Assembly (NCBI RefSeq): GCF_024868665.1 | Contig: NC_079900.1 | Span: forward strand, 1,979,078-2,043,077 | Reading direction: 5' to 3' | Source of the DNA: Triplophysa rosa | Taxonomy: Eukaryota > Chordata > Actinopteri > Cypriniformes > Nemacheilidae | DNA: 64,000 nucleotides | In this document: positions 24,001 to 33,589 of the stretch, piece after piece | How positions within the stretch are numbered: position 1 is the first letter of the stretch | Layout of the letters: every line of letters starts with the position of its first letter | The notes under the pieces: model-generated | Seen by the model: the letters and a program-made list of their open reading frames with translations, nothing else | Databases searched by the model: none | Told to the model about the DNA's origin: nothing | Position numbers and translations under genes: made by a program

Positions 24001-25983
24001 GAGATCAACATACAGACCTGCTGTAAATCTAAAGGAGTTCTAAAGGATCTGGTTCTAGATCAGTTCCCTGATTCCACAAGCACATTACTAGTATACAACA
24101 CCACATTCCACGCACATACAAACTACTGAATAAACACAACAGCACCGTCTACCGCTACTGGGATTTCAGACGTACCAGTCCAGTACCTGCAGACTTGAGT
24201 GTTTTTACCAGCAGCTTAGGAAGATTCTTCAGAATGAAGAACACACAAAAGTTCAAATCAAACCTGTGATGACATTATAGAGTCTACACTGCAAACAACA
24301 GGTTACACAACACTATGATTATGTCTACACTATGAGACAAGCTCAAAACTTAAAGCATATTGTAAGGCTGCGCAATATCACAAAATGATCTAAATTCTGC
24401 AGATGTGCATATCTGGCTTTTGATACTTTAAAATTTAATGTACAGTTATATAATTCACAAATTGCATTATTTAGCAAGTTATTGCATATCACATTTTTCT
24501 TCAATATTGTGCAGTCCTAATAGCAACCTTTGCAATAAAACTCTAAATTTAACTAAAAATTATTTTATTAAAAAAAAAAAGTAGCTGAAGTAGATCTCCG
24601 GCAGCTGTATTATAATGAAAGAGAAATTATTCGGTTATAAAAAATCCCAAATAAAGTGTACGTTACTCCAATCTCTGTTAAAGTCCCCGTGAACCGGACG
24701 TTGGTTTTACTTCCGTATTCTGACACATTTCCAAATGAAAAAGAAATTTAATCTGCCAAAATGCAAATTTCAAAGGAGAAAATAAGTGGGCGTGGCTTGC
24801 GTTTTTCACCGTGAATTGATTGGATGTATAAAAACTGCTGTTGCATTGATTTTGAAATTAAACTGGCAGCAGACTGACAGTTGAAGGGGAGGAGTTAACA
24901 GATGCTCCGCCCTAGCCGTCTAATTTACGTCATTTGATATGGATCGCCATTTCAGGGCAGAAGTGCATTTTCAGATTTTAACTGAAGATTATGAGGGCAC
25001 ATGCATTTTAAAAAGAAAATGACCCACATTGATAAGCTATTTACTATAAACGCTGCAATATTTCATGAGAAATAAGAATTGTCATTTTTAATTTCACTGG
25101 GACTTTATAAGTTATAACAAGCACTCTAAAAGGAAACAAATCAAGTTGAGCCTGTTTGAGGAATTGTTTTGCTATAAGATAGCTGCATTGCCTATAACAT
25201 CTCCAATGATGACTAAAACTCTTTATGATGAACCTGTAGTTCAGGTAATACTGGGGTTTACACAGTACAATACCTCCTGTTTGCTGTACCAAAAGACATT
25301 AACGCCCAAGAATCAAACTAAACGTTTCTGAAATGATTGCGTTCATGTATGTACCTTTCACATAACTGTCCCACTGCTTTCTGTAGTTGAGATCCATGTA
25401 AACATCGGCACAGAGTTCTGGAGAGCAGCCAGGCAGAGAGCCAAACACCTTGTACTCATACAGACCCGATTCCTGTTTAACGTGACAGGACAGATGAATG
25501 TACATATAATGCATCCCAGATGCCTGCACATATCACTGATGTGTACTGTTATCGACTATAACGTGAGAGAAAAACTGCACAGATGAGCAAATATAAACAA
25601 ACAGATCCAAACGCATGGATGCAGACCAAAATGCACTGGACCATTTTTATGTTATAATCAAACAATATTCATTTTGTAAAAGACCGAGTATCACAAGTAT
25701 GGTTTATTGTAGACAAAACCGTCTATTCAAACCTCATGCAATTCAATAGGCTTTTCACAATATACAAAAAATAGCATTATGTATGAGCTGCTGACTGCAT
25801 TGAACTGCTTGATTGATTGCGCGTGTAAGCACAGCGCATGCGCATTGTGTCGTTCACCTTATGATAGAGTCGGTATATTTTCACGCCCGTGGTCTCGGTG
25901 AAGAACTCCCAGCCGTCCAGCTGCGGCTCGTCCAGTTCGGTCCACGCCAGCTGAAACTCATCTTCACTAAAGTTCACGGCCAT
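18016..25983 (-). CDS. pctp: phosphatidylcholine transfer protein (StarD2), six exons
   Basis: Exons on the minus strand are 25983-25858, 25472-25355, 19724-19645, 19318-19147, 18261-18194 and 18087-18016. All have GT-AG borders and keep frame, giving 211 residues; mammalian PCTP has 214 and also six exons. The protein is a single START domain, a cytosolic carrier that binds and exchanges phosphatidylcholine. Compared with human PCTP as I know it, the cage residues are kept: Arg73, Trp96, Tyr109, Tyr150 and Gln152. Recognisable stretches are EVKYPIPLSNRDYVYVRERR, KQSLAIENDG and NYFDNPGGMIPTWLVNWAAK. The C-terminus (ACCNYSSFCKK) is diverged. Exon 1 starts at the only sensible ATG, followed by an acidic N-terminus. 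Intron 2 (19725-25354) is long and repeat-filled. The gene is head to head with tmem100. Confidence 0.96.
18314..18583. mobile_element. long inverted-repeat MITE in pctp intron 4
   Basis: The first roughly 55 bases, beginning CTAGTTGCACAAGATGGCGC, are mirrored at the right end, which finishes GCGCCGTCTTGTGCAACTAG. The arms also share the phrase GTCGGCAGACTAAT. The element is about 270 bp long and contains no transposase. The target duplication is unclear because the terminus CTAG is itself a palindrome. Confidence 0.75.
20446..20560. mobile_element. DNA transposon remnant (TATCGTT/TATCGAT type)
   Basis: The phrase GCGATGGGTATCGTTGAG followed by TATCGATACTGCTTATCGG resembles the end of a common fish hAT-type element. 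A matching right end was not found, so this looks like a one-ended remnant or a diverged copy. It lies in pctp intron 2. Confidence 0.35.
20890..21290. repeat. CpG-rich block with three imperfect repeats in pctp intron 2
   Basis: The phrase CTCATC(T/C)GTTT followed by a GACGCGC-like word occurs three times, near 20913, 21031 and 21143, with GCGCAGCGCGGAGC and CAGTGCGGAGCC companions. The block is far richer in CpG than the surrounding AT-rich intron. No ORF with recognisable content was found. It could be the interior of a transposon whose end lies at 20446, or an unmethylated regulatory island. Confidence 0.4.
22045..22110. repeat. short AAAGTC tandem repeat, start of a dispersed repeat
   Basis: TCAAAGTCAAAGTC is followed by CTGCTTTATTGTCAATTCTG, a phrase I associate with a common teleost dispersed repeat. 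The downstream part is not clearly repetitive. Confidence 0.4.
22616..22830. repeat. dispersed repeat fragment starting TTAAAGTCCCCATGAA
   Basis: The start resembles the TTAA-flanked MITE family of 24682-25104, but the body differs. The phrase TGTCCAATCAAATACTCTCTAGAAT is echoed at about 46207-46232 (TGTCCAATCAATTGCTCTCTGGAAT), so the two loci share a family. The right end was not found. Confidence 0.4.
22925..23145. repeat. AGCAACC-type minisatellite, short patch
   Basis: Words such as CCTAGCAAT, CTTGGCAACTGC, CCTAGCAACC and CATAGCAACC recur every 20-35 bases. It is the same repeat type as the larger array at 32690-33475. Confidence 0.6.
24682..25104. mobile_element. TTAA-inserting MITE, copy 1 (pctp intron 2)
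   Basis: Terminal repeats are AGTCCCCGTGAA at the left and TTTCACTGGGACT at the right. The left flank is TTAA (24678-24681) and the right flank is TTAT, a probable mutated TTAA. The body shares with copies 49598-49966 and 57620-58021 the phrases GTGGGCGTGGCTT, GACTGACAGTTGAAGGGGAG, GATGCTCCGCCC and AGTGCATTTTCAGATTTTAA. Duplication of TTAA is typical of piggyBac-type transposition. Non-coding. Confidence 0.8.
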
Positions 25984-26099
25984 GATGCTTCCGGATTCAC
26001 GCGCGTCACGTGACCGCCGGAGAACAGCTGATCGCGCGCGGCGTGCTTTCCCATGACGTCACGACTGCGTGACGCTCCAAACGCAACGTGATCGATTAA
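25984..26099 (-). promoter_or_regulatory. pctp proximal promoter / 5' UTR with E-box and CRE
   Basis: The 116 bp between the pctp ATG and the LINE insertion are CpG-rich. They contain the palindrome GTCACGTGAC (26005-26014, an E-box/CLEAR-like site) and a full CRE, TGACGTCA (26054-26061). No TATA box was seen, as in many CpG promoters. The transcription start was not determined. Confidence 0.55.
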
Positions 26100-26605
26100 C
26101 TTTTGTGGTGTTACAAAAGAATCTGTGAGACATCTTTTCTTTGATTGTATATTTTCAAAAAATGTTTTGGTTTGACGTCTCTAACTTTTGTTCAAGATTA
26201 TTTACAACTTTGGTTCAAATTAAACTTTATGATGTCATCTTTATTTTTGTACAAGATACCATTGATTCTAAAAGTACAGTACATTTTCTTATGCAACTTT
26301 TTATTTTACTTGGTAAATATCACATTCATGTGAAAAAATGGGCTAAAGCTAAGCTAAATTTTGAAAATTTTCTAAGAGAAATTAAACAATATGGGCAAAC
26401 TTTAAGCAATATAAAAAACAAATAAGCAAAAAAGACTTACGAAGCACTATGTAATTTTAATCTATGTACTTAATTTTCTTTACCCCTGACATAGATTGTA
26501 ATTTCATTTTTCAAATTATAACCCAAGCTGTATTCATGTAATTTTTATTTTTGTTGTTATGAGTTGTATGTTTGTACTCTTTTGCACTTTAATTAATAAT
26601 AAAAA
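26100..26605 (+). mobile_element. 5'-truncated L1-type LINE insertion (3' end of ORF2)
   Basis: The 506-bp insert is flanked by perfect 15-bp direct repeats AACGTGATCGATTAA at 26085-26099 and 26606-26620 and ends in an A-rich tail (AATAATAAAAAAA). Its ORF at 26141-26425 contains FILLGKYHIHVKKWAKAKLN, which resembles the extreme C-terminus of fish L1 ORF2 (the ILLGK-HIHK-KW pattern). Truncation at the 5' end and duplication of the target site are the usual result of target-primed reverse transcription. The related segment at 28708-28907 lacks this insert and shows the empty site. Confidence 0.88.
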
Positions 26606-26729
26606 AACGTGATCGATTAAAAATCATTTATTTATTTGTGTGTGTGTGTGTGGGGGGGGGGGGCACGAAACACACTGAATGTGCATAACTAATGAACATT
26701 ACGAATAATATTTGTATTACCAACAGTTT
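26606..26729. repeat. segmental duplication, copy A distal part
   Basis: Together with 26026-26099 this forms copy A of a duplicated segment whose copy B is 28708-28907. It contains TTTATTTATTTGTG, a (TG)n-(G)11 tract at about 26639-26663 and GAATGTGCATAACTAATGAA. Confidence 0.8.
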
Positions 26730-27973
26730 TTGCATAATGCATAGTGAGCATAACTTGATTTTATTTATTTCAGATGAATTATTATTATTATGTTTCATGA
26801 GTACATATCCTATAAATCCTGTTTTCATTCAATTTCAAAACCTCTGTCTGATCTGATCTGATCTGAATGACAGGCAATGACAAGGAAACATTTGTCTGTG
26901 AGCGTTTTGTGTGTCTGTTGTAGAAACTCAACTCCAGAAGCTTTGTCACCAGATGATACTCTATACCTTCAGCCTGTTACAGACCGTCAGTGCTAACCTT
27001 TCCTAGAACCCCTGAAATATTTATATTCAATAATCATACCAACCCTATCAATAAATCAAGAGCGACAGTCTGTGAGCTGAACTTTTTAATCTCCAAAGAG
27101 ACCACATAAAAACTTAAGAACCCCATACAGCCAAAAAAACAACTAAATTATTCCCTGAACCCAAGTGCTTTCTCCATGTTTTTCATTGGGGACTTAAAGC
27201 TAAATGACAAAACTCAGAATTCTTTTAAAGTTCTTGCTGTCAGTCAGAAAGATCAGAGCGATGTGGCCTCAGTGTTTGGCCCGTTTAGGGGCAGATTTCC
27301 TCTGGGAAGGAAGACTGTCGACAACACCCTGTATCACATTGCAACACAAACGCAAGGAAGAACAGAAAGAAAGGAGACTGGATGTGGCTGGAGTCTCACA
27401 TGGATGCATTCGAGAGCAGATGGGCATGAATGCAAACAAACAAATCTTTACACATCGCACACATTCAAATTCAATTACACAAATTTAAACTATGTTCCAC
27501 AAACACACTGACAGTGGTTTGAAAAACAGCTGCTTTACACGTGTGAAGATCTGTGTGTTTGTAGATTTGCTTGTACTGTGACTTGTACCTTGAACAAGCA
27601 TTTCTTGTTTGTTGCGTTTTTCATCCAAACAGAAATGTGTGTGTGTTTCTTTATTATTTTTTAAATGTGTACATCTTTAAATAGCATTAAATGTTATTTT
27701 ACTGTATTTGTACCGTATACCAAGTGCATATTGGTTATATAAAGGCATCTGTGATATAACCAAAAATTGGCAATTGTTTATAGGAAATATGTGATATGTT
27801 GACATTATACAATAACTACTAAGAACTATTCACACAACTATAGAAATTTACAGTATAATCTCTAGTAAACGTTCTCACTGAAAACCTTTACAACTACAAT
27901 TCTTATGTATTTATATTTGTCGCACTTTTAACGTTTTAAATGATATGATAAACGTTTCCATGGACTTTTAAAT
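26730..27973. other. pctp-tmem100 intergenic, part 1
   Basis: No gene was seen. Bases 27180-27480 are unique, GC-balanced and open in two frames for about 100 codons, but the translations have no recognisable domain. They could instead be a conserved non-coding element. A TCTGATCTGATCTGATCTGA mini-repeat lies near 26846. Confidence 0.4.
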
Positions 27974-28687
27974 GGTACACTGTAAAACGTTGCTGTAGTT
28001 TTGCCAGTAACTTACTGTAGATTTAATTTACAATTTTCTTTTAAACATAAACTTAGCTAGTTCTTACATGTTCTTTCATAAAACAAGACTAGATATCTTA
28101 TGTCACTCTTCTTGTGGTATAAATGTATCGTCATTTAAGAAGTTTTAAATGCATTTACTAGAAAACAAGACACAAATGCTTAGGAAGAATGTCATTGTTT
28201 TGCAGTGTAATGGCAGTATTGAGACCAGTCTCTTCTAGCTCATTTTTAATCTCAGAAGTCAAAGTGTTTTATTGAAAACAGTACTGTAACGTTTCACGGA
28301 TGACGGACGAACCCACGAGGAACAGGAGGTGAGTGAAAAAGGTTTAATAAACAAAAAGTGATAACAGGAACAAAACTGGGTAATAAAAACATCCACGGAA
28401 CAAACGGGGTAACACAACGTGCAAAATCTTCCACGGAACAGGGTAGCATATTACATTAATACTAGACAAAGAACAACGGGCAACGGAGAGCATATAGTGT
28501 CCGGATGATGGGTTGCAGGTGCAGGCAAAAACAACGAGGGACAGGTGAGGGAGCGTGGCAAAAGAACATCCTTGGGGCAAAAACGGGGAAAACAGGACTA
28601 GGGACCGAAGGGAGTGTAGTAATTAAATCCACAGTAAGTTACTGGCAAACCTGCTGCAAAACTACAGCAAAGTTTTACACTGTAGTG
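27974..28687. mobile_element. inverted-repeat DNA element with internal insertion
   Basis: The left end TACACTGTAAAACGTTGCTG continues TAGTTTTGCCAGTAACTTAC. The right end is its inverted form, GTAAGTTACTGGCAAACCTG through TGTAGTTTTGC-type arms to TTTTACACTGTA, so the arms extend about 55 bp. The interior from about 28288 to 28617 is GC-richer and resembles another teleost dispersed repeat (phrase ACGGATGACGGACGAACCCA), suggesting nesting. Confidence 0.6.
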
Positions 28688-28707
28688 AATATTTAAATAC
28701 TGTATAA

Positions 28708-28797
28708 AGCTGATCGCGCACGGCGTGCTCTCCCATGACGTCACAACTGTGTGACGCTCCACAACGCAACGTGATCTATTAAAAAATAATTTATTTA

Positions 28798-28852
<55 letters not shown>

Positions 28853-28907
28853 ACGAAACAAAATGAATGTGCATAACTAATGAACATTATGAAAAATATT
28901 TGTATTA
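28708..28907. repeat. segmental duplication, copy B of the pctp promoter segment (empty LINE site)
   Basis: Copy B matches 26026-26099 joined directly to 26608-26729, at roughly 90 percent identity by eye outside the TG tract. It keeps the CRE TGACGTCA (28736-28743), the phrase GACGCTCCACAACGCAACG and the tail GAATGTGCATAACTAATGAA. A (TG)25 microsatellite occupies 28801-28850. The LINE present in copy A is absent. Confidence 0.85.
28801..28850. repeat. (TG)25 microsatellite
   Basis: An uninterrupted dinucleotide repeat of 50 bases, inside copy B of the duplicated segment. Confidence 0.98.
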
Positions 28908-29117
28908 AATGGAAGTGAATATTTATACTGTTACATTATAAAGTGATATATATACATAATACTAAAATACTAAAATATATTTATGCAACTATAACCAAAT
29001 GCGAGTGTTAAAGCTGATGTCAGTAGTGAAAGCCTTCAGCATTTATTATGCAGAGAAGGCTGTGCTTTAAAGAGACAGACAGCTGCACTCCACCCCCGTG
29101 TGCACATCTAGTGAATG

Positions 29118-29162
29118 AGAGAGAGACAGAGGGAGGGAGAGAGAGAGAGAGAGAGAGAGAGA
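29118..29162. repeat. GA-rich microsatellite upstream of tmem100
   Basis: A GA tract with a few interruptions, ending about 10 bp before an AP-1-like TGAGTCAG word and just upstream of the presumed tmem100 first exon. GA tracts at promoters can bind GAGA-type factors; no function is shown here. Confidence 0.85.
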
Positions 29163-29169
29163 TCAGGGG

Positions 29170-29299
29170 GAGTTGAGTCAGTCCCTGCATGAGGAGATCA
29201 CCAGCACGACTCACTTCACTCTGGATCATTACTGGACTTTATAGTTTTTGGTTTTGTGAACAAGGCTCTTTAGATTTGAAGATGGACCACACGTGTGAG
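29170..29299 (+). promoter_or_regulatory. tmem100 promoter region and presumed 5' non-coding exon
   Basis: The segment ends at a good splice donor, GAG|GTAAAAG (exon end 29299). The likely acceptor is TTTTGGCAG before 30293, a CAGCAG (NAGNAG) site. An upstream ATG at 29282 would encode only 17 residues before an in-frame TAG after splicing, so this is a uORF rather than the main start. The word TGAGTCAG lies at about 29173. The start of transcription is not known. Confidence 0.5.
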
Positions 29300-30292
29300 G
29301 TAAAAGACTTTTAACTGTTTACTTTACCGAACACATTATGAAATATTATTGTTTATCGTTATTCCTATTGTTTATTTAAAGATGCTTTATCGTGTTAATT
29401 TCATGCATGATATTATTAAAGGAAAAAGCAATAGCAGCTCTGTAGTGTCGGGGAAATACGACAGGAGAGTTTATCATCTTTTGCTCATACACAAACATTT
29501 AATGAGAAGAAATACATAAAACTGCTATTCACGGAGTCTAACTGCATGAATTAAGTCACTAAACAAACATTTTAAAACACAGAATGTGAGTTACATTTAA
29601 ACAATGTCATCATTTAGACAAAACAAACTAATTCAGACAAAATATGCATTTGTAGGTTGCCTTACATAAATGCATCGGCTAAATAAATTCAAGATTGTTC
29701 ATCGGAATCTTGAATTTATACAGCAGATGCATTTATCCGAAGCGAATGCACGTAAAACAAAAAAATGTAAATGTAAAACAATACTTATACTATTTATATT
29801 TATCGTATTTTAATGCATGTTAACCATAGTGATTTACTTTTTAAACACTAGTCTCATCGGTCTCTTAATGACTTTATGAGATCTGATCATTATTCAAGAA
29901 AAACGATACGCTGGGCTCCGTGATATATTGTTCTCACCGCGACGTCATAGAGCTCCCCAAAGAGACACGATTTCAATCTCGACGTGAGCTTTAGAAAGCA
30001 GGCTGAAGTTTGCAGATGCAATGTTTAGCGGTCAGAGAGAAGCGCCGCGGGCGTTTGGCACTTGTGCTCATAAGAACAAGTCCCCTGTGAAATGACTGTT
30101 AATTTATACAGCGCTCGGGTTTCATGGCGCGGTTTGTAATGTCATATCCCCAGCTCTCCAGGGAATGTGGCAGCTCTCTCTGCGTCATTCAGGCGGTGGT
30201 CTGTCTGCGCTCATAAACCGGATCGGGGGCTCTTCCCATCCCAATGCCAAAACAACTCTTGACCTGTTAATGTCTGCTTTGTGTTTTGGCAG
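29300..30292 (+). other. tmem100 intron 1
   Basis: The first half is AT-rich. Bases 29930-30200 are GC-balanced, unique and rich in possible transcription factor sites (GACGTCAT near 29941, GGAATGTGG near 30162), so an intronic enhancer is plausible but not shown. Confidence 0.45.
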
Positions 30293-30414
30293 CAGTCTGT
30301 TTTACTTCCATGCGTTCTCTTTCTATAGACGAGGAGAGGCCGCAAACAGATGCTCTAGAGAAACAGACCGCACTGTGTCGGATGCCCCGAAACACTCTGA
30401 CCCTTGACCCTGCG

Positions 30415-30825
30415 ATGCCCTCCGAGCCTCTTAAGGACACCATGACGATCCCCGGTAGCCCACAGCGAATCCTGGCGGAGAAAACCAACAACAACGACGT
30501 TCCTCAACCACCGGTCACCGTTCCTCTGGTGAACGAGGTTCAGCTAACGGCGGCCACCGGCGGGGCCGAGCTGTCCTGTTACCGCTGCACCGTGCCGTTC
30601 GGCGTGGTGGTGCTGATCGCCGGGATCGTGGTGACCGCCGTGGCCTACAGCTTCAACTCTCACGGCTCCACCATCTCGTACTTCGGACTGGTGCTGCTCT
30701 CGGCCGGCCTGGTGCTGCTCGCCCTGAGCGCCGTTTGCTGGAAGGTTCGGATGGAGAGGAAGAAAGAGAGGAGGAGAGAGAGTCAAACGGCTCTCATGGC
30801 GCACCAGAGGAGCATCTTCGCCTGA
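30415..30825 (+). CDS. tmem100: transmembrane protein 100
   Basis: The protein of 136 residues closely follows vertebrate TMEM100 (human 134). Diagnostic stretches are VPLVNEVQLTAATGGAELSC, IVVTAVAYSFNSHGS and RRESQTALMAHQRS. Two membrane segments lie at about residues 61-80 and 88-109, with both ends cytosolic in the known protein. TMEM100 acts downstream of BMP9/ALK1 in endothelium and modulates TRPA1-TRPV1 in sensory neurons of mammals. I chose the ATG at 30415 because MPSEPLKD aligns with the human start MTEEPIKE and it has G at -3. In-frame upstream ATGs at 30310 and 30382 could give longer forms but have poor context. The coding sequence is a single exon, as in mammals. Confidence 0.96.
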   Translation: MPSEPLKDTMTIPGSPQRILAEKTNNNDVPQPPVTVPLVNEVQLTAATGGAELSCYRCTVPFGVVVLIAGIVVTAVAYSFNSHGSTISYFGLVLLSAGLVLLALSAVCWKVRMERKKERRRESQTALMAHQRSIFA

Positions 30826-31828
30826 AGTCGACCTTGAGACCCTTCAGTTGACAATTCACGTGGCCGTAGTTTGCCTCGCTGTGAGGCGCCGGTAACTTTG
30901 GTGAATGAGGCGAGCCTAATTTGCATGGAAACAAAATGCATTGCTTGCACTTAAACTGACGGTGACTTGTTAGTGACTACGGTTTTTGCTTTACGTAAGA
31001 TGCGCATCTGTTCGGCGCATTCACCCTGAAGCGTTGAAAACAGTCAATCTCACGCACGGCTTTAGGATGACGCACAGCTGCATGCATCCGGATGTGAAGA
31101 CGCAGCTGGGACGACGGCTACACTTTCGTTGACCTTCACCGCAAACTCCAGCACCAGGCAAACTTTAAAGAGACTCTTTCAATCTGTCTATCTCGCTTTC
31201 TTCTGTCCATCACGCAGACCTCTCGGTCAGCTGGGACGTGAGCCAAGAGGAACGTATCGAAATGAAGACGAGTGACCCCGGAGAGAGGAAGTGCTGTATT
31301 AATCCCCGGCTGCTTCCTGTTCTGCAGGATTCATGGAAAGACACGGACGGAGACATAAAGGAAAAGGGCGGAAAAGAGGAAATGAAGGACAAAGATTTTT
31401 CCTTATTGAAAGCGTCTTTCTAACACTCGGCTACTTCACATGTCAGTAAATTATATATGTGTAACTTTATCGTGGATGGACGGTACTTATATTACTTGTA
31501 TTATGATATATAGACACCCAAGGGCTGGAAATCCAGACACATTTATTACTTTGTTCAATTGTATTTGAGGGCAGACACGCGACGTGAATGAAGTGTGAAA
31601 CGCACTCATGTTCGAGTTATGAAGATTATTAATCACATATACAGTATAACAGGACGGTTGTGCACTTTGAATGAAATGCAAACAGCGAAGGAATGAATTG
31701 TTGATCTTTTCTCTGAGATGGTCAAATAAATGTCTTAATAACAATGCTGTCATACCGTTTCTACCATTATGTTTGTGAAATCATTCTAAGCTGCTGAACA
31801 ATGTTTTTTTTGGACTATTTTTAATAAA
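30826..31828 (+). other. tmem100 3' UTR (presumed)
   Basis: This is non-coding sequence after the stop codon, with plus-strand AATAAA signals at 31725-31730 and 31823-31828. The first 600 bp are GC-balanced and repeat-free, consistent with a UTR. Confidence 0.5.
31823..31828 (+). terminator. polyadenylation signal candidate for tmem100
   Basis: AATAAA followed within 30 bases by a GT-rich stretch (CCTGTGTTATGATG). An alternative AATAAA is at 31725. Confidence 0.4.
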
Positions 31829-32689
31829 CTCCTGTGTTATGATGAACGCTTTATCTCATCGCATCCTTTTGAATACTTGAAAATGAAGCCTGACAGATTT
31901 ACATCTGCAGATGCACGCAAAGCGACAAACTGGACATTTAAGATACACCTTTTATATGAATGTGTGTTATTTGGGTTTGAACCCACAACCTTGGTGTTGC
32001 TGCAAATACATAAATACGTGAACATAAAATATTGAGCTAAAAGCTTCGTTGGTCAATGAAAAATTCTGCAGAATTTCAGCACCGGGTTTTCACATCTGTT
32101 AGTGGTTAAAGGCGACTGGTTTTAATTATTTCTCCAGTCACTCATGCTGTGTGTTTGAAGTGGAGTTTGGGTTGGGTCTCAAGAACGTAAAGGACTCTCT
32201 CATGTGAGATGATGTGATTAAAACCTTCAGTAATGAATGGAAGGAAACGTTGCTTTTCTTTCACAATGTGTTGTGTGGCGCCGTGTCTACTCACGTATTG
32301 TGTGCATGTGAACACAAAGCGGCTATGAGTTTGGACTGTATGGCACATGTGGTTTGAAATGCAGATCCGCTCCATAGATCTGTCCCAGATTTGTTTTAAA
32401 CGAGTTCAATGTTTCAAAATTCAAGGGAGGAGGTTTCCCGTGGTGAACAGTAAAAACAAAAAAAGTATTTTCTGTATTCTGAATAACAACGAAAAGGTCT
32501 TAAAACAAGCACCGATACTGCTTTGAATTTAGATTTCAACGAACACAAAACAACCTTTATAGTTTCAAAAGAGATGTGCTTTTATATTTCCATGCAATAT
32601 AATTTATACATCACATCTGGTAGGAAAACAGACTTACATTGAAGATCTGAGCTACATTTATGGATCAGTATACCTCTTTTGACAACAGA
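31829..32689. other. intergenic, no supported gene
   Basis: The ORFs are short, without domains or splice context. Nothing else was seen. Confidence 0.45.
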
Positions 32690-33475
32690 CCCTTAGCAAC
32701 CATTTAGCTCTGCCCTAGCAATCAACCAAAACATCCTAGCAACCACACAGAAGCTTACTAATACATTAAGTACACCATAGCAACCACCCAGAACCTTAGC
32801 AATGCCTTAGCAACCACCAAGACCACCCTAGTCATCACATTGTAACATGCTAAAACAACGCCAGCATACTCCAGCAACCACCCAGAACCTTAGCAACCAT
32901 CTAGCACTGCCATAGCAACCACTCAGAAAATCTTAGCAATTGCATAGTAACGTGCCAAAAACAACCCAGTGTACCGTAGCAACCACCCAGATCAGATATC
33001 TTTTTTGACAACAGAACTTTAGCAACCATCTAACTCTGCCCTAACAATTAACCAAAACATTCTAGCTACCACCCAGAGTTCAACCACACAGCAGCTTACT
33101 AATACACTAAGAACACCATAGCAACCACCCAGAACCTTAGCAACCACATAGCAATTCCTTAGCAAGCACCACAACCACCCTAGCCATCACACTAAAACAT
33201 GCCAAAACAACCCAGTATACTCTAGCAACCACCCAAAACCTTAGCAACCATCTAGCACTGCCCTAGCAACCACCCACAACATCCTATAAATTGCATAGTA
33301 ACATGCCAAAATAACTCAGTGTACCTTAGCAAACACCCAGAATGTTAAAAACGTAAAACACAGTTGCTACCACATAACATTACCTTCCCAATCATACAAA
33401 ACACTAAAGCAGCTGCATAACAGCTATCTAAAAACAAACTCGAACACCCTAGCAACCTCCAAATGTCCAGCAACC
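32690..33475. repeat. AGCAACC-type minisatellite array
   Basis: Dozens of copies of a degenerate unit like CCTAGCAACCACCCAGAA occur, with higher-order repetition: a block with CTCTGCCCTA and ACACCATAGCAACCACC recurs about every 330 bp (compare 32700-32990 with 33013-33300). Similar short patches lie at 8040-8105 and 22925-23145. AGCAACC words resemble half-sites of the RFX X-box. Confidence 0.85.
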
Positions 33476-33589
33476 CAGAGAGCCGTTATAGATGACAAAA
33501 TAAAAACCCATTAAAGCATTAGAGCCGCAACCCCCTGACTCCATCAGCGCTGTATTCACTCTCCATAGGTGATAGTTGTGGCCTTGAAC

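Noticed and set aside
28598..28861. 87-codon minus-strand ORF with a Thr-His run
   Set aside because: The run is the translated (TG)25 microsatellite.
30544..30804. 86-codon minus-strand ORF
   Set aside because: It is antisense to the tmem100 coding exon and exists because of that exon's GC-rich codon pattern.
32690..33475. CRISPR-like array appearance of the repeated units
   Set aside because: Units are degenerate, adjoining and without unique spacers of constant length, in a vertebrate nuclear context. It is a minisatellite.
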